A DNA stretch of 64,000 bases. Origin: CAKKQX01 sp963734595 (GTDB lineage Bacteria; Pseudomonadota; Gammaproteobacteria; Burkholderiales; SG8-41). The stretch covers positions 1 to 64,000 of the forward strand of contig CAVTHV010000031.1 in the NCBI GenBank assembly GCA_963734595.1, in the 5' to 3' direction. Shown one piece after another: positions 25,350 through 33,729 of the stretch. A program made the translations under genes and the position numbers. Under the pieces are notes generated by a model, which was not told where the DNA came from, made no database searches, and saw nothing but the letters and a program-made list of their open reading frames with translations. Position 1 is the stretch's first letter. Each line of letters starts with the position of its first letter.

Positions 25350-25565
25350 GCTAGCGCGATCGTGAATCGTGAATCGGTGAATCGGGATGAATCGGAATCG
25401 TGAATGGTGAATGGTAATGGTGAATGGTAAGTGATTAATGTGATTGGGTGATTGAAGTGATTCGCGTCTCCGCTTCTGTTTTTCTTGGCGTGCTTGGCGG
25501 CCTTGGCGGTTCATTCGTGTCTCCGCTTTTGTTTTTGCTCCGTGCGAACCGGGATGAGGGGGATT
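25350..25565 (+). repeat. Composite repeat array (B-D-C variant)
   Basis: GTGAATCG/GTGAATGG units, GTGATTGGGTGATTGA, CTTGGCGTGCTTGGCGGCCTTGG, then GTGTCTCCGC and CTCCGTGCGAACCGGGATGA. The last 20-bp stretch also occurs at about 5308-5327, before the lactonase. Confidence 0.75.
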
Positions 25566-25612
25566 GAAAGGAATGTGGCTGGTTTAATGCAATTTTTCCA
25601 AAAGGAGTTGTC

Positions 25613-25999
25613 ATGGACCGGAAACTGATGGAAGCGGGGCTTGCGGCGCGCCGCGCGGTGCTCGGCGACGAGTACGTCGATCGCTCGATGAAAAACGCCG
25701 ACAGTTTCAACAAGCCTTTTCAGGAGCTCGTGAGCGAGTACTGCTGGGGCGTGTGCTGGACCGACGACAAGCTCACGCGGCGCGAGCGCAGCATCCTCAA
25801 TCTGGGCATGATCGCGGCGCTGGGCAAGATGCACGAATTCGAGCTGCACTTCCGCGGCGCGCTGAACAACGGCCTCACCGAAGACGAGCTGCGCTCGGTG
25901 CTGACCCAGATCGCGGTCTACTGCGGCATCCCGGTCGGCGTCGACTGCTTTCGCACGGCGAAGCAGGTGCTGGCCGACGTCAAAGCCAAAAAGGCGTGA
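25613..25999 (+). CDS. Carboxymuconolactone decarboxylase (CMD/AhpD-like) family protein
   Basis: 128 residues. The CMD core reads YCWGVCWTDDKLTRRERSILNLGMIAALGKMHEFELHFRGALNNGLTEDELRSVLTQIAVYCG, in order of helices. It lacks the AhpD C-x-x-C, so a decarboxylase/hydrolase-type role in aromatic catabolism is likelier than peroxide reduction. AAAAGGAG lies 6 nt upstream of the ATG. Downstream gene is convergent. Confidence 0.85.
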   Translation: MDRKLMEAGLAARRAVLGDEYVDRSMKNADSFNKPFQELVSEYCWGVCWTDDKLTRRERSILNLGMIAALGKMHEFELHFRGALNNGLTEDELRSVLTQIAVYCGIPVGVDCFRTAKQVLADVKAKKA

Positions 26000-26006
26000 C
26001 CGGCGC

Positions 26007-26759
26007 TCAGGCGCCGTCGTCTGTATCCGGCCAGCGCGGCGCGCGCCACGGGATCAGCATCGGCACCGCCCGCTGGTAGTCGCGGTAGCCGGCGCCGAAC
26101 TCGGCGGCGAGGTCGCGCTCTTCGAGCAGCGTGCCAACCACGATCCAGGCACTCCATAGCACGGCGAACAGCAGGCGGTCGAGCGTCACGTCGGGGCACG
26201 CCCAGATCAGCACCAGCATCATGAAGTAGAGCGGATGGCGCACCCAGCGGTAAGGGCCGCGGATGGCGAGCGGCAGCGCACGCGCTTCCTTGCCGGCGAG
26301 ATGTCCGAGCAGGGCTTGGATGCCGAGCGCGTCGAGGTGCTTGAGGGTGTGCACGCCCCAGAGCAGGCCGATCACGGCAGCCGCGAATATCCCGCGCAGC
26401 ACCCAGCGCGCCGGCCCCTGCGCCGAGTAGAGAATGATGTCCGGGCGCTGCCAGAAGGCGAGGAACACGAAGAGCGTGACGCCGGATGCGACGGCGTAGA
26501 GCGCGGGACGGTGCGGCGCGGGCAGCGCGGCGAGCACGCGTTCCCGGAAGGACTTGCGCACCATGCCGCTGTGCTGGATGAAGAACACGAGGCAGAGCGC
26601 GGCGTCGAGCGTGAGCGCCGCACCGGGGGCGAGGTCCAGCGGCAGCAGCGCGAACGACCCCACGTAGAGGAACACGCCGAACAGCACGAGCGAAGCCCCG
26701 CCCAGCAGGCTGGCGCCGGCGAGCAGCAGATAGGCGGTGAGTTTTCCGGCGGAATGCAT
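26007..26759 (-). CDS. Isoprenylcysteine carboxyl methyltransferase-like membrane protein
   Basis: 250 residues with six or so hydrophobic helices and the family motif GPYRWVRHPLYFMMLVLIW plus LLEERDLAAEFGAGYRDYQRAVP at the C-terminus (SAM-binding and catalytic region of ICMT/PEMT-like enzymes). Bacterial members have mostly unknown substrates. The start lies 155 bp from cysK in a divergent arrangement; the shared start region is partly duplicated at 28.5 kb. Confidence 0.83.
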   Translation of the reverse strand: MHSAGKLTAYLLLAGASLLGGASLVLFGVFLYVGSFALLPLDLAPGAALTLDAALCLVFFIQHSGMVRKSFRERVLAALPAPHRPALYAVASGVTLFVFLAFWQRPDIILYSAQGPARWVLRGIFAAAVIGLLWGVHTLKHLDALGIQALLGHLAGKEARALPLAIRGPYRWVRHPLYFMMLVLIWACPDVTLDRLLFAVLWSAWIVVGTLLEERDLAAEFGAGYRDYQRAVPMLIPWRAPRWPDTDDGA

Positions 26760-26822
26760 GGCGCATGGCGATTATAGATCACCATTTGCGCCATCCTTCG
26801 ATTATGATTCCGGCATGTCCCG
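26755..26822. repeat. Divergent start region, copy 1 (paired with 28523-28580)
   Basis: GATCACCATTTGCGCCATCC and GATTATGATTCCGGCATGTCC recur with few changes as GATCGCCATTTGTGCCGCCC and GTTATCATTTCGGCATGTCC at 28540-28580. On the minus strand TATAAT appears here, a possible -10 for the methyltransferase gene. Confidence 0.6.
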
Positions 26823-26914
26823 CCGCGGGACGCGATTCCACGGTGCGAGACCGATGCCGCCGGTTTGAATCCGCGGCGAAACTGCATCATCATAAGCATT
26901 TTTCCGGAGGAGCC

Positions 26915-27835
26915 ATGAGAGCCGCCAACATTCTTGCCACCATCGGCAACACGCCGCACATCCGCATCAACCGCCTCTTCGGCGCGGGACACGAGGTCTG
27001 GATCAAATCGGAGCGCTCGAATCCCGGCGGCTCGATCAAGGACCGCATCGCGCTCGCGATGATCGAGGATGCGGAAAAAAGCGGCAAGCTGAAACGCGGC
27101 GGCACGATCGTCGAGCCGACATCGGGCAATACCGGAATCGGGCTCGCGATGGTCGCGGCGGTGAAAGGCTATCCGCTGGTGCTGGTCATGCCGGACAGCA
27201 TGTCGGTCGAACGCCGGCGCCTGATGCTCGCGTACGGCGCGAAGTTCGTGCTGACCCCGCGCGAGAAAGGCATGCCGGGGTGCATCGAGCGCGCGCAGCA
27301 GATCACCGCGGAGACGCCGGGCGCATGGATGCCGCAGCAATTCGACAATGCGGCGAACATCGAGGTCCACGCGCGCACCACGGCGAGCGAGCTGCTCGCC
27401 GATTTTCCGAACGGGGCGGACGTGCTGATCACCGGCGTCGGCACCGGCGGCCATCTCACGGGCTGCGCCCAGGTGCTGAAGAGGGCCTGGCCGAGGCTGA
27501 AAGTGTTCGCGGTCGAGCCCACCGCCTCGCCGGTGATCTCCGGCGGCAAGCCGTCGCCGCATCCGATCCAGGGCATAGGCGCGGGCTTCATCCCGAAGAA
27601 CCTGCACACGCACCTGCTCGACGGCGTGATCCAGGTCGAAGCCGAGGCCGCAAAGGAAATGGCGCGCCGCGCCGCGCGCGAAGAGGGCATCCTGATCGGG
27701 ATTTCCTCGGGCGCGACGCTGGCCGCGATCGCGCAGAAATTGCCTGAGATCGCCAAGGGTTCCACCGTGATCGGTTTCAACTACGACACCGGGGAGCGCT
27801 ATCTGTCGATCGAGGGGTTTCTCCCGACAGAGTGA
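26915..27835 (+). CDS. cysK: Cysteine synthase A
   Basis: 306 residues. PLP-lysine motif NPGGSIKDRIALAM, substrate loop TSGNTGIG, phosphate-binding GTGGHLTGCAQVLK and C-terminal SSGATLAAI are all in place. The enzyme makes cysteine from O-acetylserine and sulfide. CGGAGGAG precedes the ATG by 5 nt. It stands alone, divergent from the methyltransferase; no cys regulon neighbours are seen. Confidence 0.92.
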   Translation: MRAANILATIGNTPHIRINRLFGAGHEVWIKSERSNPGGSIKDRIALAMIEDAEKSGKLKRGGTIVEPTSGNTGIGLAMVAAVKGYPLVLVMPDSMSVERRRLMLAYGAKFVLTPREKGMPGCIERAQQITAETPGAWMPQQFDNAANIEVHARTTASELLADFPNGADVLITGVGTGGHLTGCAQVLKRAWPRLKVFAVEPTASPVISGGKPSPHPIQGIGAGFIPKNLHTHLLDGVIQVEAEAAKEMARRAAREEGILIGISSGATLAAIAQKLPEIAKGSTVIGFNYDTGERYLSIEGFLPTE

Positions 27836-28436
27836 TCGGAGGGCGGAGGGATGAAGACTGGAGAGGGGAATTAGAAGGCGCGCCGCGCGGTGCGTGCGAT
27901 GGGAAAATGCCATCGGGACCGCGTCCTGATCTTTATATTTGCATGCGCGCGGGGCTCGAGACAGGCCTCATCCGGGCGACCGATGTCCCAGTTTTCCAAG
28001 AAAAACAGATTATAAACAACGGGTTGTGAAATCCACGTCGGTGCCGCGCGCGTCCGGGCCGGCAACGGGAAGCGCATAGACGGCCCCCAGCATAGCGAGT
28101 AGTGTCGGCGACAGTATCTAGTGGAACACAAGCTTCGAGGCAATCCGCATCGCAGCGTACGGACTCCACTTTCTCGGAAGACATCCATGGCCCAAGCCCA
28201 ATTCACCGCACCCCCCGTCCTTTTGCCCTCGACCAGATTTGTCGATATGACGTCTTTGCACAAAATTACTTTTTTCGCAAAGTTTTGCGTTTTCATCCTC
28301 AGCTGCCGGTTTCGCCTTCCCGACTGTCCTGGTCGACTGATCGCCGCGGCGATGGGGAAGCGGAGCCCGGTCTAGTCTTTCAGGGCTCCCATGGCGCCAG
28401 GGTCAATTGGCGTAGCCCGGCTTAACAAACAAACAC
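27836..28436. other. 600-bp spacer without a recognisable gene
   Basis: Frames exist on both strands but none shows family features or a good ribosome binding site. A short GGAGGGCGGAGGGATGA run opens it. An inverted repeat CGCAAA-GT-TTTGCG followed by TTTTC at 28276-28294 could be a weak terminator. Confidence 0.5.
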
Positions 28437-28527
28437 GCTGATCCGCACGGGCGCAGTCCTGCCCAGCGGGATGGCGTCGCCGGGTACCGTATTTGAGGTA
28501 TGTGGTGATTTTCGGGGCGGCACGCAT
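28437..28527 (-). pseudogene. Remnant of a second methyltransferase start (N-terminal ~13 codons)
   Basis: The minus strand from 28527 reads MRAAPKITTYLKYG, which aligns with MHSAGKLTAYLLLAG of the isoprenylcysteine-methyltransferase-like gene at 26759. Its upstream DNA matches the same region too. The similarity ends after about 15 codons and a stop soon follows, so only a duplicated start segment remains. Confidence 0.4.
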
Positions 28528-28580
28528 GGCGCGACTATGGATCGCCATTTGTGCCGCCCTTCCGTTATCATTTCGGCATG
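28523..28580. repeat. Divergent start region, copy 2 (paired with 26755-26822)
   Basis: Shares most of GATYRCCATTTGYGCCRYCC and the following TTATSATTYCGGCATGTCC with copy 1, with one 6-bp gap. Here it drives or precedes the nitroreductase gene, whose ATG lies inside GGCATGTCC. Confidence 0.6.
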
Positions 28581-29270
28581 TCCGATGAACTCGATAAGCC
28601 TGCACCGGATGTATTCGACGCGGTGCGCACGCGGCGCTCGGTCCGCGCTTACAAGCCCGATCCCGTGCCAACTGAAATCCTGCGCGAGATCGTCGCGCTC
28701 GGGCGCCACGCGCCGAGCGGCTCCAACATTCAGCCGTGGCGGGTGCACGCGCTGACCGGCGCGACGCTCAAGCGCGTCGGCGATGCGCTGCAGCAGGCGT
28801 TTTTCTCCGACACGCCCGAGCACCGCGATTACAGCTATTACACCGATCCCATCGAGGAGCCGTATCTCGCGCGCCGCCGCGCGTGCGGCTGGGGGCTCTA
28901 CGGCACGCTCGGCATCGGCCGCGGCGACCGCGAAAAATCGAAGGCTTATCGCGCCGGGAATTTTAACTTCTTTGGCGCACCGGCGGGGCTGGTGTTCAGC
29001 ATCGAGCGCAAGCTCGAGAAGGGCAGCTGGCTCGATTACGGCATGTTCCTGCAGACGATCATGCTCGCGGCGCGCGCCAGGGGTCTGCATACCTGCGCCG
29101 AAGCCTCGATCGCGAATTATCCCGGCATCGTGCGCCGGGAGCTCGGCATCAGCGCAGACTGGATCGTGATCTGCGGCATGGCGCTGGGTTACGCCGATCC
29201 CGATGCGGTCGTCAACACTTTCCAGCCGGCGCGCATCGGCGTGGATGAATACGCGACGTTCCTCGGCTGA
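28578..29270 (+). CDS. Nitroreductase-family FMN oxidoreductase
   Basis: 230 residues. FMN-binding motif TRRSVRAYKPDPVP, the loop HAPSGSNIQPWRVHAL, and the C-terminal region ICGMALGYADPDAVVNTFQPARIGVDEY are typical of nitroreductases. These enzymes reduce nitroaromatics, quinones or enoates using NAD(P)H. A racemase-like gene follows 77 bp downstream and a Bug receptor after that, suggesting an aromatic or xenobiotic catabolic unit; this is inference. Confidence 0.87.
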   Translation: MSDELDKPAPDVFDAVRTRRSVRAYKPDPVPTEILREIVALGRHAPSGSNIQPWRVHALTGATLKRVGDALQQAFFSDTPEHRDYSYYTDPIEEPYLARRRACGWGLYGTLGIGRGDREKSKAYRAGNFNFFGAPAGLVFSIERKLEKGSWLDYGMFLQTIMLAARARGLHTCAEASIANYPGIVRRELGISADWIVICGMALGYADPDAVVNTFQPARIGVDEYATFLG

Positions 29271-29347
29271 ACCCCGCGCGTGCCTCAAGACGTTGAACGC
29301 ATTCGCGGTTAGAATGCGCAGAACAGGCTTGTTCCCGGAGGGGGGTG

Positions 29348-30043
29348 ATGGCCGCATCAGGGTTGAAAGTCGGGCTGATGGTGCCCGCCAACAACACGAC
29401 CATGGAATCGGAGCTGCTGGCGTGGCTGCCCAAGGGCTCGACCTGCCGCACGCTGCGCATTCCGCGCGGCGCCGGCCTGCTCGGCCCCGCTGAAATCCCC
29501 GCCTACGTCGCGCGGGCATTGGAACTCGCGAAAAGCTACAACCCCGATCAGACCGACATCGTCGCCTATGGCTGCACGGCGGCCGGCTTCATCGGCGGCC
29601 CCGCGCGCGATGCCGCCATCCAGCGGGAGCTCGCCGCGATCACCGGCAGGCCGGTCGTGACGACGGCCAACGCGATGATCGAGGTGCTGCGCCACATCGG
29701 CGCGCGCCGCGTCGCGGTGGTGACGCCGTATCTCGATCCGGTCAATGAACGGCTGCGCGCTTATCTCGAGCAATCCGGAATCGCGGTCACCCGGCTCGCG
29801 AGTTTCATGGCCGCGACCACAGATGAACTCGCGGCGATCACGCCGCAGCAGATTACCGCGCTCGCGCGCGACACCATGACGCCCGACAGCGATGCGATGT
29901 TCATCGCGTGTTCGCAGTTGCCGACGCTGGGGATCCTCGACGGGCTCGCGCGCGAATTCGGCAAGCCGGTGTGGTCGTCGATCAAGGCCACGGCGTGGCA
30001 TGCAGAGCGCGTGCTTGCGGCCGGAGCGGCGGCGACTGCATAA
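29348..30043 (+). CDS. Asp/Glu racemase superfamily enzyme (maleate isomerase / arylmalonate decarboxylase-like)
   Basis: 231 residues. Substrate Asn in VPANNTTMESELLAWLP; first catalytic Cys in AYGCTAAGFIGG; second Cys in FIACSQLPTLGI; plus HIGARRVAVVTPYLDPVNERL. The paired cysteines fit maleate isomerase-type chemistry; arylmalonate decarboxylases have only one, so maleate cis-trans isomerase or a hydantoin racemase-like role is more likely. GGAGGGGGTG precedes ATG 29348. The next gene, 22 bp on, is a Bug receptor that may bring in its dicarboxylate substrate. Confidence 0.8.
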   Translation: MAASGLKVGLMVPANNTTMESELLAWLPKGSTCRTLRIPRGAGLLGPAEIPAYVARALELAKSYNPDQTDIVAYGCTAAGFIGGPARDAAIQRELAAITGRPVVTTANAMIEVLRHIGARRVAVVTPYLDPVNERLRAYLEQSGIAVTRLASFMAATTDELAAITPQQITALARDTMTPDSDAMFIACSQLPTLGILDGLAREFGKPVWSSIKATAWHAERVLAAGAAATA

Positions 30044-30065
30044 ACAACAAGAGAGGAGACCGGGC

Positions 30066-31035
30066 ATGCGATTCAGTTTGAAAGTGGTGGCGGCCGGCGT
30101 GCTGGCGGCGGTGTCGGTTGCGGCGGCGGCGCAGGGTTTCCCGAACAAGCCGGTGCGCATCGTGGTGCCGTTTCCCCCGGGCGGCGGGGTGGACATCATC
30201 GCCCGCATGGTCGCGCCGCAGCTGTCGAAGGAATACGGCCAGCAGGTCATCGTCGAGAACCGCGCCGGCGCCTCGGGCATCATCGGCACCGAGTACGTCG
30301 CGCGTTCCGCGCCCGATGGCTATACCTGGCTGCTCGCGACGCTGGGCAACCTCGCGGTCAACAAGCACCTGTATTCGACGATGACGGTGGACCCGCTGCG
30401 CGATCTGGCGCCGGTGACGCACGTGGTGGACGTGCTATTTCGTGATGGTGGCGCATCCGTCGCTGCCGGCGAAGAACGTCAGGCAGCTGATCGCGCTCGC
30501 CAAGGCCCATCCCGGCGAGATCACGTTTTCGTCATCGGGCGCGGGCGGCGCGCCGCATCTCGGCGGCGAGCTGTTCAACCGCATGGCCGGCGTGAAAATC
30601 ATGCACGTGCCGTACAAGGGCAGCGGCCCGAGTTTCACCGATCTGCTCGGCGGCCATGTGTCGCTGACCTACGACAGCCTGCTGCAGGCGCTGCCGTACA
30701 TCCGCGCCGGCAAACTGAACGCGCTGGGCGTGCTCGGCGCGAAACGCGCGCCGCAGCTGCCGGACGTGCCGACGATTGCCGAGCAGGGCGTGAAGGGCTA
30801 TGAATTGACCAACTGGTTCGCGCTGGTCGTCCCCGCGGCGACGCCGAAGGAACTGGTCACGCGCATCCACAACGATTTCACCCGGACCTTGCAGGACAAG
30901 GCGACCCGCGAAAAAATCGCGGCGATGGGCGCCGATGTGGTTGCGGACCAGCCGGATCAGTTCGGCAAGTTCTGGCGCGCGGAGTCGGACAAGTGGGCGC
31001 GCGTGATCAAGGACGCGCACATCAAGGCGAATTGA
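30066..31035 (+). CDS. TctC/Bug-family periplasmic receptor, one frame break
   Basis: About 322 residues. Signal peptide MRFSLKVVAAGVLAAVSVAAAAQ, then FPNKPVRIVVPFPPGGGVDIIARM, ENRAGASGIIGTEYVARSAPDGYT. One extra T near 30437 interrupts VVDVLFVMVAHPSLPAKNV; afterwards SSSGAGGAPHLGGELFNRMAG and VPYKGSGPSFTDLLGGHV lead to the stop. GAGAGGAGA lies 7 nt before the ATG. Likely co-transcribed with the racemase-like gene upstream. Confidence 0.88.
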
Positions 31036-31197
31036 AACCCACGGGTTGCCGTCCGGTCCTGCGGGACTATGGAGAGCGGCGCGAAGATCGTTATAATGCG
31101 TTGTTTTTATTGAATATAATGGAACATGCCGCGCGCAGTGTTTGGATAGGAGATTGATGGAGCAGCACCTGAAGTTGCGGCCCGGGATAAAGCATTC

Positions 31198-31467
31198 ATG
31201 TCAGGGAATCGAAACAAAATGACGAAGAGACATGCGCGTCCGATCAAGACCGAGCGGGATTACAAAGGCGCGGTTTCTGTTGCGGAGAAAATTCGCAAGC
31301 AGACCGAGCGCGAACAGGCCGAGGAACACCGTCTGCAGGGATTGATCCATGCGATGGAGAAATTCGACGACCAGGGCGACGAAGAGGATACGGACGATGT
31401 CACGGACGATATCGTCGATCTGCCGCGCCGCCGCTGGTCGGATGAGGGGGAAGACGGTGACCAGTGA
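31198..31467 (+). CDS. Small highly acidic protein resembling the N-terminal domain of HigA-type antitoxins
   Basis: 89 residues (from ATG 31198; ATG 31219 is equally possible). RPIKTERDYKGAVSVAEKIRKQ and the following RLQGLIHAMEKFDD recall the I-K-T-E-x-D-Y-x-x-A-L segment that precedes the HTH in HigA-like antitoxins, but no HTH follows: the rest is a strongly acidic tail (DDQGDEEDTDDVTDDIVDLP). A 21-codon frame with a good GGATAGGAG site (31157-31222) overlaps its start as ATGA. Function unknown. Confidence 0.5.
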   Translation: MSGNRNKMTKRHARPIKTERDYKGAVSVAEKIRKQTEREQAEEHRLQGLIHAMEKFDDQGDEEDTDDVTDDIVDLPRRRWSDEGEDGDQ

Positions 31468-31600
31468 CCGAGTGAGTCGTAAGGATACGTGAAACGTAAG
31501 GATGAGGGATGAAGGATGAGGGAACGTAAATCGTGAACTATAGTGATTGAGTGATTAAGTGATTGAGTGATTCAGTAAATTCAGCGAGCCGGGCGGGAAC
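31468..31600 (+). repeat. Repeat array with perfect REP palindrome
   Basis: GTGACCGAGTGAGTCG, then GGATACGTGAAACGTAAGG (31483-31501) whose TACGT-GAA-ACGTA is a perfect stem, then GATGAGGGATGA and GTGATTGAGTGATTAA octamers running straight into the MFS gene. Confidence 0.75.
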
Positions 31601-31618
31601 ATCAAAACAACAAGTGAT

Positions 31619-32825
31619 TTGCAGGCGAGCGCGCCCGCCGGACGCATCATCGCGACGGTCTGCTTTGCCGAAGTGCTGAGCATGACGGCGTTTTCCGCGT
31701 TTGCGGCGCTGCTGCCGGTGCTGGCGCCCGAATTCGGGCTGAACAATTCCCAGGCCGGCTTGATCAGCGGGACCGTGCTCGGCGGCTACATGGCGGCCGT
31801 GCCGTTTCTCGGCTCGCTGACCGACCGGGTCGACGCGCGGCGCGTGTATGCGGTGGCGGCGATCGTTGCCGCGTGCGGTGCGCTGGGTTTTTTTCTTTTC
31901 GCCAAAGGATTCTGGTCGGCATTGCTGTGCCAGGTGCTGATCGGCATCGGGCTCGCCGGAACCTACATTCCCGGCATGAAAGCGCTGACCGACCGCGTGG
32001 AGGGTCCATGGCAGAGCCGCGGCGCTGCCATCTACGGCGCGATCTTCGGCGCCGGCGCCAGCGTCTCGCTGATCCTTTGCGGCGCGCTCGCCGGCGCATT
32101 CGGCTGGCGGACCGCTTTTCTCGTCGCCAGCGTCGGGCCGCTGCTGGCCGGCGCGATCATCGTGCTCGCGCTGAAGCGGTTGATACCCCGACCGGCGGCG
32201 CCCCGCGCGCTGCTCGACTTCCGGCCCGTGGTGCGCAATGCCGCGGTGCGTCCTTACCTGTTCGCGATCGCCGCGCACTCGTGGGAGCTGCACGCGACGC
32301 GCGCGTGGCTGGTGGCCTTCCTCACGTATGCCGCCAGCCTGCAGGGCGGCGCGGTCGGCATGTCCGTTTCCGTGCCGCTGACGGCGGCGCTCATCATTCT
32401 GCTCGGGCCGGTCGCCAGCGTGAGCGGCAACGAGTTCGCGCTGCGTATCGGCCGCGCGCGCATGATGACCATCGGCTCGGCGGGTGTCCGCGATCATGAG
32501 CTGCACGATCGGCTTTCTCGCCGGCTCGCCGTGGATCGCGCTGCTGGCGTTCGCGGTCGTGCACATGTACTTCGTCGGCGTCGATGCCGGCACCATGACC
32601 GCCGGCGTGGTGAACGCGACCGATCCCGCGCACCGCGGGGCCACCATGTCGCTTTACTCCTTGATCGGTTTCGGGATGGGGTTCATCTCGCCCGCGGTCT
32701 TCGGCGCGGTGCTGGATCTTGCCGGGGGGCGCGGCGAACTCAGGGCCTGGGGACTCGCGTTCGTGAGCCTGGGCGTGGTCGCGTTCCTGGGGGTGATTCC
32801 GGCGAGGATGCTGAAAAGGCAGTGA
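31619..32825 (+). CDS. MFS transporter, one frame break, start unclear
   Basis: About 400 residues, roughly 12 hydrophobic segments. MFS loop motif GSLTDRVDARRVYAVAAI after the second helix, then IGIGLAGTYIPGMKALTDRVE. One extra G near 32482 interrupts MTIGSAGVSAIMSCTIGFLAG. The C-terminal half follows to LGVIPARMLKRQ. No ATG with a ribosome site is available: the frame is closed by a stop within GTGATTGA repeats about 50 bp upstream, and TTG 31619 is the best candidate, so the natural start may have been lost to the repeat. Substrate unknown. Confidence 0.78.
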
Positions 32826-32895
32826 CCAGTGACCGCGTGAGGGCCCTAAAGGATACGTTTCACTTAATGAGGGCGGAGGGCGGAGGGAGAGGCAG
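32826..32895 (+). repeat. Short repeat with REP-like palindrome
   Basis: GTGACCAGTGACCG units, core at 32844-32873, then GGGCGGAGGGCGGAGGG. Confidence 0.75.
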
Positions 32896-32963
32896 AAACG
32901 CGCGGTAATCAGACGCGGCGCTTCTGTCCCGAGTTTCTCGCAATGGGGTAGACTGGGGACACG

Positions 32964-33596
32964 ATGCGACCCGCTGCCGATCACCCCAAGCATTTCTCGA
33001 TGATTCGCGAGTTTCACCTGGCCGACTTTTTTACGCTGGGCAACGCCGCGTGCGGGATGGCGGCGGTCTTCTGTGCCATGACCTACGTGGGCAGCGTGTC
33101 GTTGGGCCATTTCTTCGCCGCCGCGGCCCTGGTGCTGGCGGGCCTGATATTCGACGTGCTCGACGGCCGCGTGGCGCGCTGGCGGCACAATCATTCGGCG
33201 CTCGGGCGCGAGCTGGATTCGCTGGCGGACATCATCTCATTCGGCGTCGCTCCCGCGGCGCTCGGATTCGCCGCCGGGTTGCGCGGAGGCTGGGACTGGG
33301 TGGCGCTGATCTACTTCGTATGCTGCGGGGTAAGCCGGCTGGCCCGTTTCAACGTGACCGCCGAGAGCCTCTCGGAAGGCAAGGACAAGGTTGCCTACTT
33401 CGAAGGCACGCCGATTCCCACCAGCGTCCTGCTGGTCGGCATGCTGGCCTGGGCCGCGTGGCAGGGCCGGCTGGGAGAGAATCTTTACTGGGGCGCGTGG
33501 GCCGCCTGGCCCTGGGAGTTGCATCCGCTGGCTTTGCTGTTCGTCCTGTCCGGAACCCTGATGATCAGCAAAACGTTGCGCATCCCCAAATTTTAA
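32964..33596 (+). CDS. pssA: CDP-diacylglycerol--serine O-phosphatidyltransferase
   Basis: 210 residues, multi-pass. CDP-alcohol phosphotransferase motif is intact: FDVLDGRVARWRHNHSALGRELDSLAD (D-x2-DG-x2-AR-x8-G-x3-D-x3-D), followed by ISFGVAPAALGF and CCGVSRLARFNVT. It makes phosphatidylserine, the precursor of phosphatidylethanolamine, in the inner membrane. ATG 33000 (MIREFHLADFF) is an alternative start that would match shorter relatives. Confidence 0.9.
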   Translation: MRPAADHPKHFSMIREFHLADFFTLGNAACGMAAVFCAMTYVGSVSLGHFFAAAALVLAGLIFDVLDGRVARWRHNHSALGRELDSLADIISFGVAPAALGFAAGLRGGWDWVALIYFVCCGVSRLARFNVTAESLSEGKDKVAYFEGTPIPTSVLLVGMLAWAAWQGRLGENLYWGAWAAWPWELHPLALLFVLSGTLMISKTLRIPKF

Positions 33597-33659
33597 AAAC
33601 ACCAACGGGCGTCCCGCCTTTCGTTTTTGCCTGTCTTTTCTTCCCGGCATTCCCGATTT

Positions 33660-33712
33660 TGCCTCCATTAATGAAATGTATCCATCTAGGGCCCTCATCC
33701 CTCGATCTGCCC
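33660..33712 (-). repeat. Degraded REP-like copy
   Basis: CCTCCATTAATGAAATGTATCCATCTAGGGCCCTCATCC keeps the inverted REP core (compare 62921-62950) with several changes. It lies just upstream of the LOG-family gene. Confidence 0.55.
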
Positions 33713-33729
33713 TCTCAGGAGCCGACCGT

